A program made the translations under genes and the position numbers. The notes beneath the pieces are model-generated. The model made no database searches, was not told the origin of the DNA, and saw only the letters and a program-made list of their open reading frames with translations. Below are positions 26,366-36,100 of a stretch of DNA of 37,659 nucleotides, piece by piece (the first letter of the stretch is position 1; each line of letters opens with the position of its first letter). The DNA lies in the NCBI GenBank assembly GCA_011525945.1, contig WYBJ01000005.1, positions 1 to 37,659 on the forward strand, written 5' to 3'. Source of the stretch: Burkholderiaceae bacterium (GTDB lineage: Bacteria; Pseudomonadota; Gammaproteobacteria; Burkholderiales; WYBJ01).

Positions 26366-27846
26366 CGCGCTCTGCATATCGGAATTCATCGCACGCCAAG
26401 CGACCGGCGCTCGATTGCGCGCGAACACTCGGCTGCGCGACGGTTCTGGCGGTTCTGGCGGGGTGTGCGAGCCACGCAGGCATCGAGCCCGCCGTCACGC
26501 CGATCGACGTGCGCAGCCTGGGCGTAGTGTCCGCGACCGACGCGCGGCTCGACTGGCCCGGCGGGCACTGGTGGGCGCGCTTCGGCGATACGCTTCTGGA
26601 TGACTTGGTCGAGCGCGCGCTGCGCAGCAACCCCACGCTTGCGGTCTCGCAGGCTCGCCTCGAGAAGGCGCAAAGCCTCGCGCAGGCGGCGGGCGCCGCA
26701 CGCCTGCCGCAGGGCTCGGCTTCGGTCGGATCGACCCGCCAGCGCTATTCCTCGAACGATCTTTTTCCGCCACCGATTGCGGGCAGCGTGCGCAGCGGCA
26801 ACGCCGCGCGTCTTGACGCAACCTGGGAGCTCGACGTCTTCGGCCGCAATCGGGCGCTGCTCGAAGCTGCGATCGGCCAAGCGCACGCGGCCCAGGCCGA
26901 CCTGCAAGCGGCGCGTGTGCTGTTATCGACCGAGGTCACGCGGACCTACTTTCAGCTCGCCCGACTGGTGGCGCTGCGCGCACTGGCCGCCGAGACGATA
27001 CGCCAGCGCTCGCAGTTGCGCGAGCTGGTCGCGCAGCGCGTGCGTGTCGGTCTCGATACCGCGGTCGAGTTGCGTCAGGCCGAGGGCGCGCTCGCCGACG
27101 CCGCCAGCCAGGCGGAAGCGCTCGACGGGCAGGCGGCGCTCGCGCGCAATACGCTGGCGACCCTCACCGTGCAACCCCCCGACGCGCTGGCCGACCTGTC
27201 GCCGTCTTTGCCGGCGAGCGTGCGGCACGCGGACCGCGGGCGCGTCAGCGCCGACCTGCTCGGGCGACGCGCCGATATCGTGGCGGCGCGCTGGCGCATC
27301 GAAGCGGCGCTGCGCGACCGCGACGCTGCCGTGACACAGTTCTATCCCGACGTCGACCTTGCGGCGTTCGTCGGTTTCTCGAGTCTCGGTTTCGCGCACT
27401 GGCTGCAGTCCGACAGCCGCATCTGGGGTGTCGGCCCGGCGCTGCGCCTGCCGGTGTTCGAGGCGGTGCGGCTGCGCGCCCACTTGCGCGGCAAGACCGC
27501 CGACCTCGATACGGCGGTCGCGAGCTACAACGCGACCATCGCCGCTGCGGTGCACGAGGTGGTTGACCAGCTCGCCTCGCTGCGCTCGCTCGAACGCCAG
27601 CGCGTGCAGCAAAACGACGCTCGCGCCGCCGCCGAGAGCGCCGATGCCTTGGCGATGCAACGTTACCGCGCAGGGTTGAGCAGCTATCTGACCGTTCTGT
27701 CGGCCGAAGCTGGCGTGCTCGTGCAGCGGCGCGAAACCATCGAGCTCGATGCGCGCGGCCTGGATCTCGAACTGGCTTTGGTGCGCGCGCTCGGTGGCGG
27801 TTACCGGGTCGAGCGTGGTGACCGGCCGGGAGTCGCTCATGAGTGA
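26362..27846 (+). CDS. Outer-membrane efflux lipoprotein (NodT/OprM family)
   Basis: This is 494 residues from GTG 26362. The signal peptide ends in the lipobox LAGC (around residue 35), so the protein is lipid-anchored in the outer membrane. Family motifs are WWARFGDTLLDDLVERAL, NPTLAVSQARLEKA, ATWELDVFGRNRALLEAA, and in the second half LGRRADIVAARWRIEAA. The long alpha-helical repeats form the trimeric TolC-like channel. It is encoded between the MarR regulator and the EmrA-like adaptor, overlapping both, and forms the outer part of the tripartite pump. Confidence 0.9.
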   Translation: MTRSAYRNSSHAKRPALDCARTLGCATVLAVLAGCASHAGIEPAVTPIDVRSLGVVSATDARLDWPGGHWWARFGDTLLDDLVERALRSNPTLAVSQARLEKAQSLAQAAGAARLPQGSASVGSTRQRYSSNDLFPPPIAGSVRSGNAARLDATWELDVFGRNRALLEAAIGQAHAAQADLQAARVLLSTEVTRTYFQLARLVALRALAAETIRQRSQLRELVAQRVRVGLDTAVELRQAEGALADAASQAEALDGQAALARNTLATLTVQPPDALADLSPSLPASVRHADRGRVSADLLGRRADIVAARWRIEAALRDRDAAVTQFYPDVDLAAFVGFSSLGFAHWLQSDSRIWGVGPALRLPVFEAVRLRAHLRGKTADLDTAVASYNATIAAAVHEVVDQLASLRSLERQRVQQNDARAAAESADALAMQRYRAGLSSYLTVLSAEAGVLVQRRETIELDARGLDLELALVRALGGGYRVERGDRPGVAHE

Positions 27847-29062
27847 TCAGGCAGGTAGCGCGAGCGCCGCAGGCGCGGGCGAGCGCGCGCCCGGCAGCGG
27901 ACGCGCGCGCAGGACCGGCCTCATCGCGGTGGCGCTGATCGTGGCGCTCGCGGCGGCCGGTTACGCGATCTGGTGGATTCTCGTCGGACAGCACTTCGTC
28001 GAGACCGACAATGCCTATGTGCAGGGCCGCTTGGTGCAGATCACCCCGCAGATCGCGGGAACGGTACTTGCGATCGATGTCGACGATACCGATCGCGTCG
28101 AGGCCGGACAGCCGCTGCTGCGACTCGATCCAGCCGACGCACGTCTGGCGCTCGCACAGGCGACGGCGCAGCTCGCGCAGACCGTACGCGAGACAGTCGC
28201 GCTGGTCGCAGGCGACGCGACCCTGCGTGCCGGAATCGATCTGCGCGAGGCCGACGCGGCGAAGGCGCAGGCGGAGCTCGCGCGCGCGCAAGACGACCTG
28301 CAGCGACGCCAACATCTGGGCGTCACGGGTGCCGTAAGCGGCGAGGAGATCGGCCATGCGCGCCGGTCGATCGAGGTGGCCGCGGCAGCGGCCGCAGCAG
28401 CGCGCGCCGCCGCCGGCGCGGCGCGCGGCCAGTACGCAGCCAACCACGCGCTCACCGCCGGCACTCCAGTCGAGCGCAACCCCACGGTGTTGCGCGCCGC
28501 CGCCGCCGTGCGCCAGGCGTGGCTTGCGCTGGAACGCACGACGTTGCGCGCGCCGCTGGCCGGCTATGTCGCACGCCGCAGCGTACAGCTCGGCCAGCGC
28601 GTGCAGGCAGGCACGCCGGTGATGGTTGTGGTCCCTCTCGACGACGTGTGGGTCGAAGCGAACTTCAAGGAAGTTCAGTTGCGCGGCGTGCGTATCGGCC
28701 AGCCGGTCAAGCTCACCACCGACTTGTACGGCGGCAAGGTCGAGTTCGACGGCCACGTGGTCGGGCTGGCGGCCGGAACCGGCGCGGCGTTCGCGCTGCT
28801 GCCGCCGCAGAATGCGACCGGCAACTGGATCAAGGTGGTGCAACGTGTACCGGTGCGTATCGCGCTCGACGCCCGGCAGTTGCGCGAGCACCCGCTGCGC
28901 GTCGGGCTGTCGGTGGAAGCGACGATCGATCTGCACGACCAGAGCGGCGCGCGGCTTGCCGAGAAGCCGCACCCGGCGTCGGCAGCGGCGACGCAGGCAT
29001 TCACGGAACCAGCCGGCGAGGTCGATGCGATGATCCGCCGGATCATCGAGGCCAATCTTTGA
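27839..29062 (+). CDS. emrA: EmrA/HlyD-type periplasmic adaptor of a multidrug efflux pump
   Basis: This is 407 residues. One N-terminal membrane helix (about 28-50) is followed by VETDNAYVQGRLVQITPQIAGTV, the typical EmrA/HlyD start of the lipoyl half-domain. A long Ala-rich coiled coil (about 95-215) comes next, and then RTTLRAPLAGYVARRSVQLGQRV and the beta-barrel part with DVWVEANFKEVQLRGVRIGQPV. It bridges the inner-membrane transporter and the outer-membrane channel. It overlaps the upstream gene by eight bases and the downstream one by four (TTGA). Confidence 0.9.
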   Translation: MSDQAGSASAAGAGERAPGSGRARRTGLIAVALIVALAAAGYAIWWILVGQHFVETDNAYVQGRLVQITPQIAGTVLAIDVDDTDRVEAGQPLLRLDPADARLALAQATAQLAQTVRETVALVAGDATLRAGIDLREADAAKAQAELARAQDDLQRRQHLGVTGAVSGEEIGHARRSIEVAAAAAAAARAAAGAARGQYAANHALTAGTPVERNPTVLRAAAAVRQAWLALERTTLRAPLAGYVARRSVQLGQRVQAGTPVMVVVPLDDVWVEANFKEVQLRGVRIGQPVKLTTDLYGGKVEFDGHVVGLAAGTGAAFALLPPQNATGNWIKVVQRVPVRIALDARQLREHPLRVGLSVEATIDLHDQSGARLAEKPHPASAAATQAFTEPAGEVDAMIRRIIEANL

Positions 29063-30621
29063 GCGACAGTCTGCCCGCGATCGCTGAACCGGGCGCCCGC
29101 GGCGACAGCGCTGCGCCGGCCCCGCTCAGCGGCGGGACATTGGCGCTGGGCACGGTCGCGCTGTCGCTGGCGACGTTCATGAATGTGCTCGATACCTCGA
29201 TCGCCAACGTCTCCATCCCGGCGATGTCGGGCGATCTTGGCGTGAGCCTGAGTCAGGGCACCTGGGTGATCACCAGTTTCGGTGTCGCCAATGCCATCTC
29301 GGTACCGCTCACGGGCTGGCTCACGCTGCGCTTCGGTCCGGTGCGCCTGTTCGTGGCGAGCGTGCTGCTGTTCGTCATGGCGTCCTGGCTGTGCGGGCTG
29401 TCGCCCTCGATCGAATGGCTGATCATGTTTCGCGTGCTGCAGGGTGCGGTCGCCGGACCGATGGTGCCGCTATCGCAGACGCTGCTGCTCGCTAGCTATC
29501 CGCGCAGCCGCTCCGGCACGGCGCTCGCCATGTGGTCGATGACCACCCTCATCGCGCCGGTGATCGGCCCGTTGCTGGGTGGCTGGATCACCGACAACAT
29601 CGCGTGGCCCTGGATCTTCTACATCAACATCCCGGTCGGTCTGTTCGCTGCGACGCTCACCTGGGCGATCTACCGCCGCCGCGACGCGGCACCGCGCAAG
29701 CTTCCGGTCGATGTGGTCGGACTGTCGCTGCTCATCATCTGGGTCGGGGCGCTGCAGATCATGCTCGACAAGGGCAAGGAGCTCGATTGGTTCGCCTCCG
29801 GCACCATCGTCACGCTCGCCGTGCTGGCAGTGGTTGCACTGGCCTTCTTCCTCGTCTGGGAGCTCACCGAGGCGCACCCGGTGGTCGATCTGTCGCTATT
29901 CCGCGGTCGCAACTTCTCGGCCGGCGTGGTATCGCTCGCCCTTGCCTATGCGTTGTTCTTCGGCAACTTGGTGATCCTGCCGCTGTGGTTGCAGGAATAC
30001 CTCGGCTACACCGCCACCCACGCTGGCATGGCGATGGCGCCGGTGGGAGTGCTGGCGATGGTAGTGACGCCGATCGTGGGCCGAAAGCTCGGCCAGTGGG
30101 ATGCGCGCGTACTGGCCACGTTGTCGTTTGTCGTTTTCGCGCTGGTGCTCTGGATGCGCTCGCTCTTCGACACGCAGGCCGACTTCTTCAGCATCGTGAT
30201 CCCGACGATCATCCAGGGCGTTGCGGTCGCCTTGTTCTTCGTCCCGCTGATGGCGATCGTGCTCTCGGGTTTGCGACCCGAGCGCATCGCGGCAGCCTCG
30301 GGCCTCAGCAACTTCTTCCGCATCCTGGCCGGATCATTCGGGACATCGATCTCGACCACCGTATGGGATCAGCGAGCGTCGCTGCATCACGCCCACCTTG
30401 CCGAGGCCGTGGCACGCGACAGTTTCGCCACCACCGAGGCGTTCGCGAAGCTCGAGGGCGCTGGCCTGTCGCCGCTGCAAGCGCTGGCGGCGATCGAGCG
30501 AATGGCGAGCCAGCAAGCCTATACGCTCGCCGCGAACGACCTGTTCTACGGGTCGGCGCTGCTGTTCATTGTGCTCGCAGGTTTCATCTGGCTCACCCGG
30601 CCTCTGCCCGCGCATCGATGA
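29059..30621 (+). CDS. emrB: EmrB/QacA-type drug:H+ antiporter (DHA2 family, MFS)
   Basis: This is 520 residues from TTG 29059, which overlaps the adaptor stop. The first helix carries LDTSIANVSIPAM, the DHA2 motif (LDxTIVNVALP-type). GWLTLRFGPVRLF and FRVLQGAVAGPMVPLSQTLLL follow, then GPLLGGWITDNIAWPWIFYINIPVG, the antiporter motif region. About 14 membrane helices are expected. It is the energised inner-membrane part of the pump; substrates are probably hydrophobic drugs or aromatic acids. The 250 bases downstream contain only the promoter of the next operon. Confidence 0.92.
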   Translation: MSDSLPAIAEPGARGDSAAPAPLSGGTLALGTVALSLATFMNVLDTSIANVSIPAMSGDLGVSLSQGTWVITSFGVANAISVPLTGWLTLRFGPVRLFVASVLLFVMASWLCGLSPSIEWLIMFRVLQGAVAGPMVPLSQTLLLASYPRSRSGTALAMWSMTTLIAPVIGPLLGGWITDNIAWPWIFYINIPVGLFAATLTWAIYRRRDAAPRKLPVDVVGLSLLIIWVGALQIMLDKGKELDWFASGTIVTLAVLAVVALAFFLVWELTEAHPVVDLSLFRGRNFSAGVVSLALAYALFFGNLVILPLWLQEYLGYTATHAGMAMAPVGVLAMVVTPIVGRKLGQWDARVLATLSFVVFALVLWMRSLFDTQADFFSIVIPTIIQGVAVALFFVPLMAIVLSGLRPERIAAASGLSNFFRILAGSFGTSISTTVWDQRASLHHAHLAEAVARDSFATTEAFAKLEGAGLSPLQALAAIERMASQQAYTLAANDLFYGSALLFIVLAGFIWLTRPLPAHR

Positions 30622-30755
30622 TGCGCGCTTGATCGCAATGTATTGACCTCGACTGGGGCGATGCTCCGATCCGCGCGATCCTTGCGCGCCAGCGTGCAGC
30701 TTCGCCAGCCAGGTTCGTCGCAGGCCGCGCTCGGCCGTCACCGCCTGCGAAGCGA

Positions 30756-30785
30756 TTGACCCGCTCGAAGCCGCGGCGATACAGT
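30756..30785 (+). promoter_or_regulatory. Candidate promoter of the peptidase/Clp-FtsH/sigma operon
   Basis: TTGACC (30756-30761) and TACAGT (30780-30785) are 18 bases apart. Transcription would start at about 30792, some 80 bases before ATG 30872. A small hairpin TGCAA...TTGCA lies in the leader at about 30795-30810. A second TTGACC at 30643 has no matching -10. Confidence 0.45.
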
Positions 30786-30871
30786 GGCGGGCGGTGCAAG
30801 GGTGGTTGCAGTTCCGCCCGCGCACTTAACGACCTCGCACCCACGTGCCCAACGTTCTCGGGAGAACCGCG

Positions 30872-33070
30872 ATGCCCGCCCAGAAAGGATCGCAGAACCG
30901 CACGTCCAAAGCGATCACGACAGGCTTCAAGACCGGCACTTTCGATGCACGCCCCGACCGGCTCGACTTCCGCGACCGCCCTTACCTGCCGCCGCTGCGC
31001 TCGCTCACGCCGTACTTCCCGAGCGACGCGGTCATCGCGAAGTTCCTCCCTCTGTACACGCGGCAGAAGCGGATCCTCGACCAGGGACAGGAGGGCGCGT
31101 GCACCGGCTTCGGGCTCGCCTGCGTGATCAACTATCTCATGTTCGTACGCGACGTCCGGTCCGACGGCAGCGCCAGCGCGCCGCTGGTGAGCCCGCGCAT
31201 GCTGTACGAGCTCGCGCGCCGCTACGACGAGTGGCCGGGCGAGGCCTACGACGGATCGAGCTGCCGCGGCGCGCTGAAGGGCTGGCACAAACATGGCGTC
31301 TGCGCCGACGATCTGTGGCCGTACCGTACCCAGGATGGCGACGTGCGGCTGCTGCTGCCGCAGCAAGGCTGGGATCGCGACGCCGTTCGCCGCCCGCTTG
31401 GCGTTTATTACCGCGTCAACAAGCGCTCGGTGGTCGACATGCAGGCCGCGATCCAGGAGATCGGCGCGATCTACGTGTCGGGGCGCGTGCACGACGGCTG
31501 GGATCGCGTTCCCTCCGGCAAGGCACCCAAGGGCCATGCCGATCTGCCGGTGATTGCACCGCCGCAAGACCCCAAGCGCTTCGGCGGCCATGCGTTCGCC
31601 CTTGTCGGCTACAACGACAAGGGCTTCATCGTGCAGAACTCCTGGGGTCCGGATTGGGGCGCCGGCGGCTTCGCGGTGATGCCGTATGCGGATTGGGTGT
31701 CTTACGGTTCCGACTGCTGGGCGGTGGCGCTCGGCGTGCCGCAAGACCTCTCGCAGGCGCGCATCGAGGCGCTGCGCTGGCCCTTGCGCAGCGGCCGCTC
31801 GCTCGGATTCCTCGATCTCAACGTACGCAATCCGGACAACCCGCCCGACGATCCCTGGCCGATCGACCGCGATTTCGACTACAAGCCCTACCAGCCATGG
31901 ACCACGGCCAACGCCTACGGACACACCCTGGTCACCGGCAATGACGGTAACATCGCCCTCACCGACCTCACACTCGGTGTTCCCGATGCCTCGAAGGCGC
32001 AACAAAGGACCGCCGAGCGCTTCGTCGAGGATCTCGTCGTCACGCGACCGCTCGCATGGCTCAAGCGGCAGGCCGCGCCGAAGTTGATGATCTACGCACA
32101 CGGCGGGCTGAACAGCGAGCAGGACGCGATCGATCGCGTGCGGGTGCTCGCGCCCTACTTCGAGGCCAATGGCATCTATCCGCTGTTCATCGCGTGGCGT
32201 ACCGGGCCGGCCGAAACGCTCGGCCAAATGCTACAGGACAAGTTTCACTCGTTCTTCGGCGTGCACGACGACGACGAGATGCGTGCGGCGGGATTCCTCT
32301 CCGACCTCGCCGATGCGCGCGACCGCCGCGTCGAGGAACTTTCCAACCGCGTGCTCAAAGGTGTCTGGTCGGAAATGCGCGAGAACGCCGCGCGCAGCGC
32401 GACATCGGGCCGCGGCCTCGATCTGCTGGCGAAGAAGCTCGCGTTGCTGCGCCGCGAGTTCAAGACGGGCGCCCTGGAAATCCATCTCGTCGGTCACTCG
32501 GCGGGCTCGATCCTGCTCGGGCACCTGCTGAAATGCCTGGCCGAGCCGGCCAGCGGCAAGCCGGTGAACGTCGCCACCTGCTCACTGTACGCGGCGGCCT
32601 GCTCCACGCAGTTCGCGCTCGACCATTACCTGCGCGCCGCGAAAGACATCCTGCCCGGGCAGAACCTGCATCTGCACTACCTGACGGATCGCAACGAGAA
32701 GGACGACTACCTCGCCGGCAGCAAGGGCCTGCACCTGTACGGCAAGTCGCTGCTCTATCTCGTCAGCCGGGCGCTGGACGAGGAGCGCAAGATGCCACTG
32801 CTAGGGTTCGAGCGCGCGGTGATCAAGGGCTGGGAGGCGAGCACCGACCAATGGTCCGCGTCGCAGCTCGGTTCTGTCCGGCAGTGGCTGGCCGGGTTCA
32901 AGGGCAGCCTCTGGCCCGTCAAGGATGCCAGTGTGCCGATCGACAAGAAGGGCAAGACCGAGCAGGCGCAGCATGGATCGTTCGACAACAACCTCGATGT
33001 CATCGGCATGACGATCGAGCGTATCGCCGGGAAGAAGCTGGTGCAGCCGATCGAGTGGCTCGACTACTGA
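30872..33070 (+). CDS. Papain-family cysteine peptidase fused to an alpha/beta-hydrolase (esterase-like) domain
   Basis: This is 732 residues from ATG 30872 after GGAGA. Residues about 55-290 form a C1 (papain-fold) domain: oxyanion Gln71 and nucleophile Cys77 in DQGQEGACTGFG (six apart, as in papain), His240 in GGHAFALVGY and Asn256 in IVQNSWGPDWG. After a linker, residues about 400-610 form an alpha/beta-hydrolase: KLMIYAHGGLN (oxyanion loop) and LVGHSAGS with nucleophile Ser543. No signal peptide or membrane helix is seen, so it should be cytoplasmic. Both active sites look intact. The natural substrate is unknown. It is the first gene of the operon, 87 bases before the Clp-FtsH fusion. 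Confidence 0.85.
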   Translation: MPAQKGSQNRTSKAITTGFKTGTFDARPDRLDFRDRPYLPPLRSLTPYFPSDAVIAKFLPLYTRQKRILDQGQEGACTGFGLACVINYLMFVRDVRSDGSASAPLVSPRMLYELARRYDEWPGEAYDGSSCRGALKGWHKHGVCADDLWPYRTQDGDVRLLLPQQGWDRDAVRRPLGVYYRVNKRSVVDMQAAIQEIGAIYVSGRVHDGWDRVPSGKAPKGHADLPVIAPPQDPKRFGGHAFALVGYNDKGFIVQNSWGPDWGAGGFAVMPYADWVSYGSDCWAVALGVPQDLSQARIEALRWPLRSGRSLGFLDLNVRNPDNPPDDPWPIDRDFDYKPYQPWTTANAYGHTLVTGNDGNIALTDLTLGVPDASKAQQRTAERFVEDLVVTRPLAWLKRQAAPKLMIYAHGGLNSEQDAIDRVRVLAPYFEANGIYPLFIAWRTGPAETLGQMLQDKFHSFFGVHDDDEMRAAGFLSDLADARDRRVEELSNRVLKGVWSEMRENAARSATSGRGLDLLAKKLALLRREFKTGALEIHLVGHSAGSILLGHLLKCLAEPASGKPVNVATCSLYAAACSTQFALDHYLRAAKDILPGQNLHLHYLTDRNEKDDYLAGSKGLHLYGKSLLYLVSRALDEERKMPLLGFERAVIKGWEASTDQWSASQLGSVRQWLAGFKGSLWPVKDASVPIDKKGKTEQAQHGSFDNNLDVIGMTIERIAGKKLVQPIEWLDY

Positions 33071-33157
33071 CGCCGCGCGAACCGCAGCCCCTGCGTCCGT
33101 GCGTGTCCGGTAATCTCCGCGTCGCGGCGTATTGTTTTGCAGTTTGGGGAGGATCTC

Positions 33158-36100
33158 ATGCCGGCCGCAGAACACGGAGCGCTCGACGCCATCCTGGACT
33201 TGGCCGAACACGAAGCGCTCGAAGCCGGCTGCGCGAATACTTCGACGGGGCATCTGCTGATTGCGCTGTCCCGCTTCGCCGAGACACGGGAGCCGCGCGA
33301 TGCCCTCGCGATCCGGGCCCTGAACGGCGAGTTCGAGCAGCTCGGAATCGAGCCGCGTCGCTTTCGGCGGCGGTTGCGGGGCATCCTGGGACGCCGGGAG
33401 CGCGATCCGAGGATGAGCACGGTGCCTCGCGCGGCCGCGATGCAATCGGTGCTTGATGCCGCCCAGCTCGCAGCCACGGCGGCGGGCGAGGCGCCGTCAC
33501 CCGTCTGGCTTTTGCGCTGCGCTTTCGCATCCCTCGGCGGTAACGTTGTCAGTGCAGCCCCGCAGCGCGACCCCGACGACGCCATTGCGGTCGAGCCCAG
33601 CCTCGGCACGCTCACGCAACGCCTGCGCGCGCTGCGCACCGGGCTGCTCGCGCGCGTGTGCGGCCAGGAACACGCGGTGCACGCGTTCGTCGACGGACTG
33701 TTCAACGTCGAGGTGGTCGCAAGCGCGGACACCGGCCGGCGCCAGCCCGCCGGGCTGTTCGTGTTCGCCGGCCCTCCCGGGGTGGGTAAGACTTTTCTCG
33801 CCGAGCTCGGCGCGGCGAGCCTCGAGCGGCCGTTCAAGCGCTTCGACATGAGCGGCTATGCGCATGCGCACGAGGCGAGCGCGCTCACCGGCAGCGCACG
33901 GATGTACCGGGATGCGCAGCCTGGCAGCCTGACCGACTTCGTGCGCCGCAATCCCACCGCCGTGCTGCTGTTCGACGAAATCGAGAAGGCGCACCCGAGC
34001 GCAGTCCAGCTGTTCCTGCAAGTCCTCGATTCCGGCCGCTTGCACGACAAGCACACCGAAGACGAAGTCGAGTTCCGCGACACCATCGTGATCTTCACCA
34101 CCAACGTCGGGCGCCGGCTCTACGAGAACGACAATGCCATCGGCGTGTACCAGGCGCACGCGGCCTTTCACCGCGCCACGGTGCTCGATGCGCTGCGCTG
34201 CGAGCTCGACCCGCACACCGGAGTTCCGTTCTTCCCCGCCGCCATCTGCTCGCGCATGGCGACCGGTCACCCGGTTCTGTTCAACCGCCTGCGCGTGGAC
34301 GACCTCGCCCGCATCGCCAGCGCCGAGCTCGAGCGCGTCGGCCGCCTGCTCGAGCGCCAGCATGGCCAGCGTTATTCTTTCGGCGACGAGATTGCGCTCG
34401 CTCTGGTCATGCGCGAAGGCGCGGCCGCCGATGCGCGCACCATCAAGGCGCAGGCCGAGGCGTTTCTCAAGGACGAGGTATTCAAAGCCTGCCAGTTGTA
34501 CTCGGACGAGCGCATCGATCCGGCCTTTCAAAGCATGCAGACCGTGGCCGTCGAAGTCGATCGCGAGCACGCCGGCGAGGCGGGGCAGCGTCTGTTCTGG
34601 CAGTTGCAACCTCCCGTGGTGCTGTACGTGGGCGATCCGATGCTCGGTCGTCTGCACGGCCAGCTCGACCTGCAGGTCACATGGTGCGTGGCGGCGAACG
34701 CCGAGCAGGCGTTCGATCAGCTCGCCAGGCACAACGTGGACCTCGTCGTGCTCGACCTGGGGTTGCGCGCCTCTGGCGCCGATTATGCCGATCTCGGCGC
34801 TGCGTTCGGCGACCTCTCGGTGCCGGCAGCCGCTGGCACCGAGCTCGACTTCGACCATATCCCGCCGGCCGCGCGCCGCTATGCCGCCGGTCAGCAACTC
34901 CTTTTCGCGCTGCGCACGCGCTTCCCGCAGCTGCCGGTGTATGTTCATTGCACGGCCGAAGCGCGCACGGGCTCGGACCAGGAGCTGCTTGTCGCGTGCG
35001 CGCGCGCCGGCGGCGCACGCGGGTTGATCCGATTGCCGGTGCACTCGCTGGAGGCCGCGCAAGGCGAACCGGACGCCGCCCAACCGAACGCGCAACTGCA
35101 AGCGATCTGCGCCCAACTGCGCCGTGAGGCAACGGCAGCGGAGCTTGCGGCCAACAACCAGGTGGTCGCTTTCGATACCGCGCCGGCGTGGGCGCCGGAG
35201 CAGGGCTGCCTGCAGATTCGTTGCCGCAACTTTCGCCTCATGCACGCGCTGCGCAGCGCCGACGCCGGCGCGCTGATCGCGCAACTCGAACGCCCCGGCA
35301 CACGTTTCGACGACATCATCGGCGCCAACGGCGCCAAGCAAGCGCTGAGCTTCATCCGCGACTGGTTGCGCGACCCGAAGAAGTTCGCCGCCGCCGGCGC
35401 CGAGCCACCGCGCGGTGTGCTGCTCACCGGAGCGCCCGGCGCCGGCAAGACCATGCTCGCGCGCGCACTCGCCGGCGAGTCGGAGTGCGCCTTCCTGGCC
35501 GAGGCCGCCACCGGCTTCGTCACCCGATATCAAGGTAGCGGGCCAGAAGCGATTCGCGAGCTGTTCACACGCGCCCGGCGCTATGCGCCCAGCGTGGTTT
35601 TCATCGACGAGATCGATGCCATCGGCGGCCGCCGCGCCGAGCTCAGGGCGGGCTACGCGGGGCACGGCGAGGCGCTGGCATTGAACCAGCTGCTGGTCGA
35701 GATGGATGGCTTTGGTCAGCCCACGGCACGCCCGGTAATCGTGATCGCCGCCACCAATCGCGCCGACACGCTCGATCCGGCGCTCATGCGCCGCTTCAGC
35801 CGCAGCATCGAAGTCGAGCTGCCTACGCGGGCCGAGCGCTCGCTGTACCTGCGCCGGCGCTTGGCGGCGAAGGCGCGCCACGAGGTCGGCGACGCCACGA
35901 TCGAACGCCTGGCCGCACAGGGCCAGGGCATGTCGGTGGCCGACTACGAACGGGTTCTCGCGCAGGCCGCGATCCTGGCGCTGGAGAACCAGGGCATCAT
36001 CGACGATGCCATCCTCGCCGAAGCGTTCGAGCAAGTGACACTGGGCGAAGCCCGATCGAGCGACGACCCGCTGCGCGTGGCCCGCCATGAAGCCGGCCAC

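Noticed and set aside
27973..29058. Upstream extension of the EmrB-like frame that would give an 882-residue protein
   Set aside because: The extension lies in another frame of the adaptor gene and is arginine-rich without similarity; TTG 29059 gives the normal family length and a TTGA overlap.
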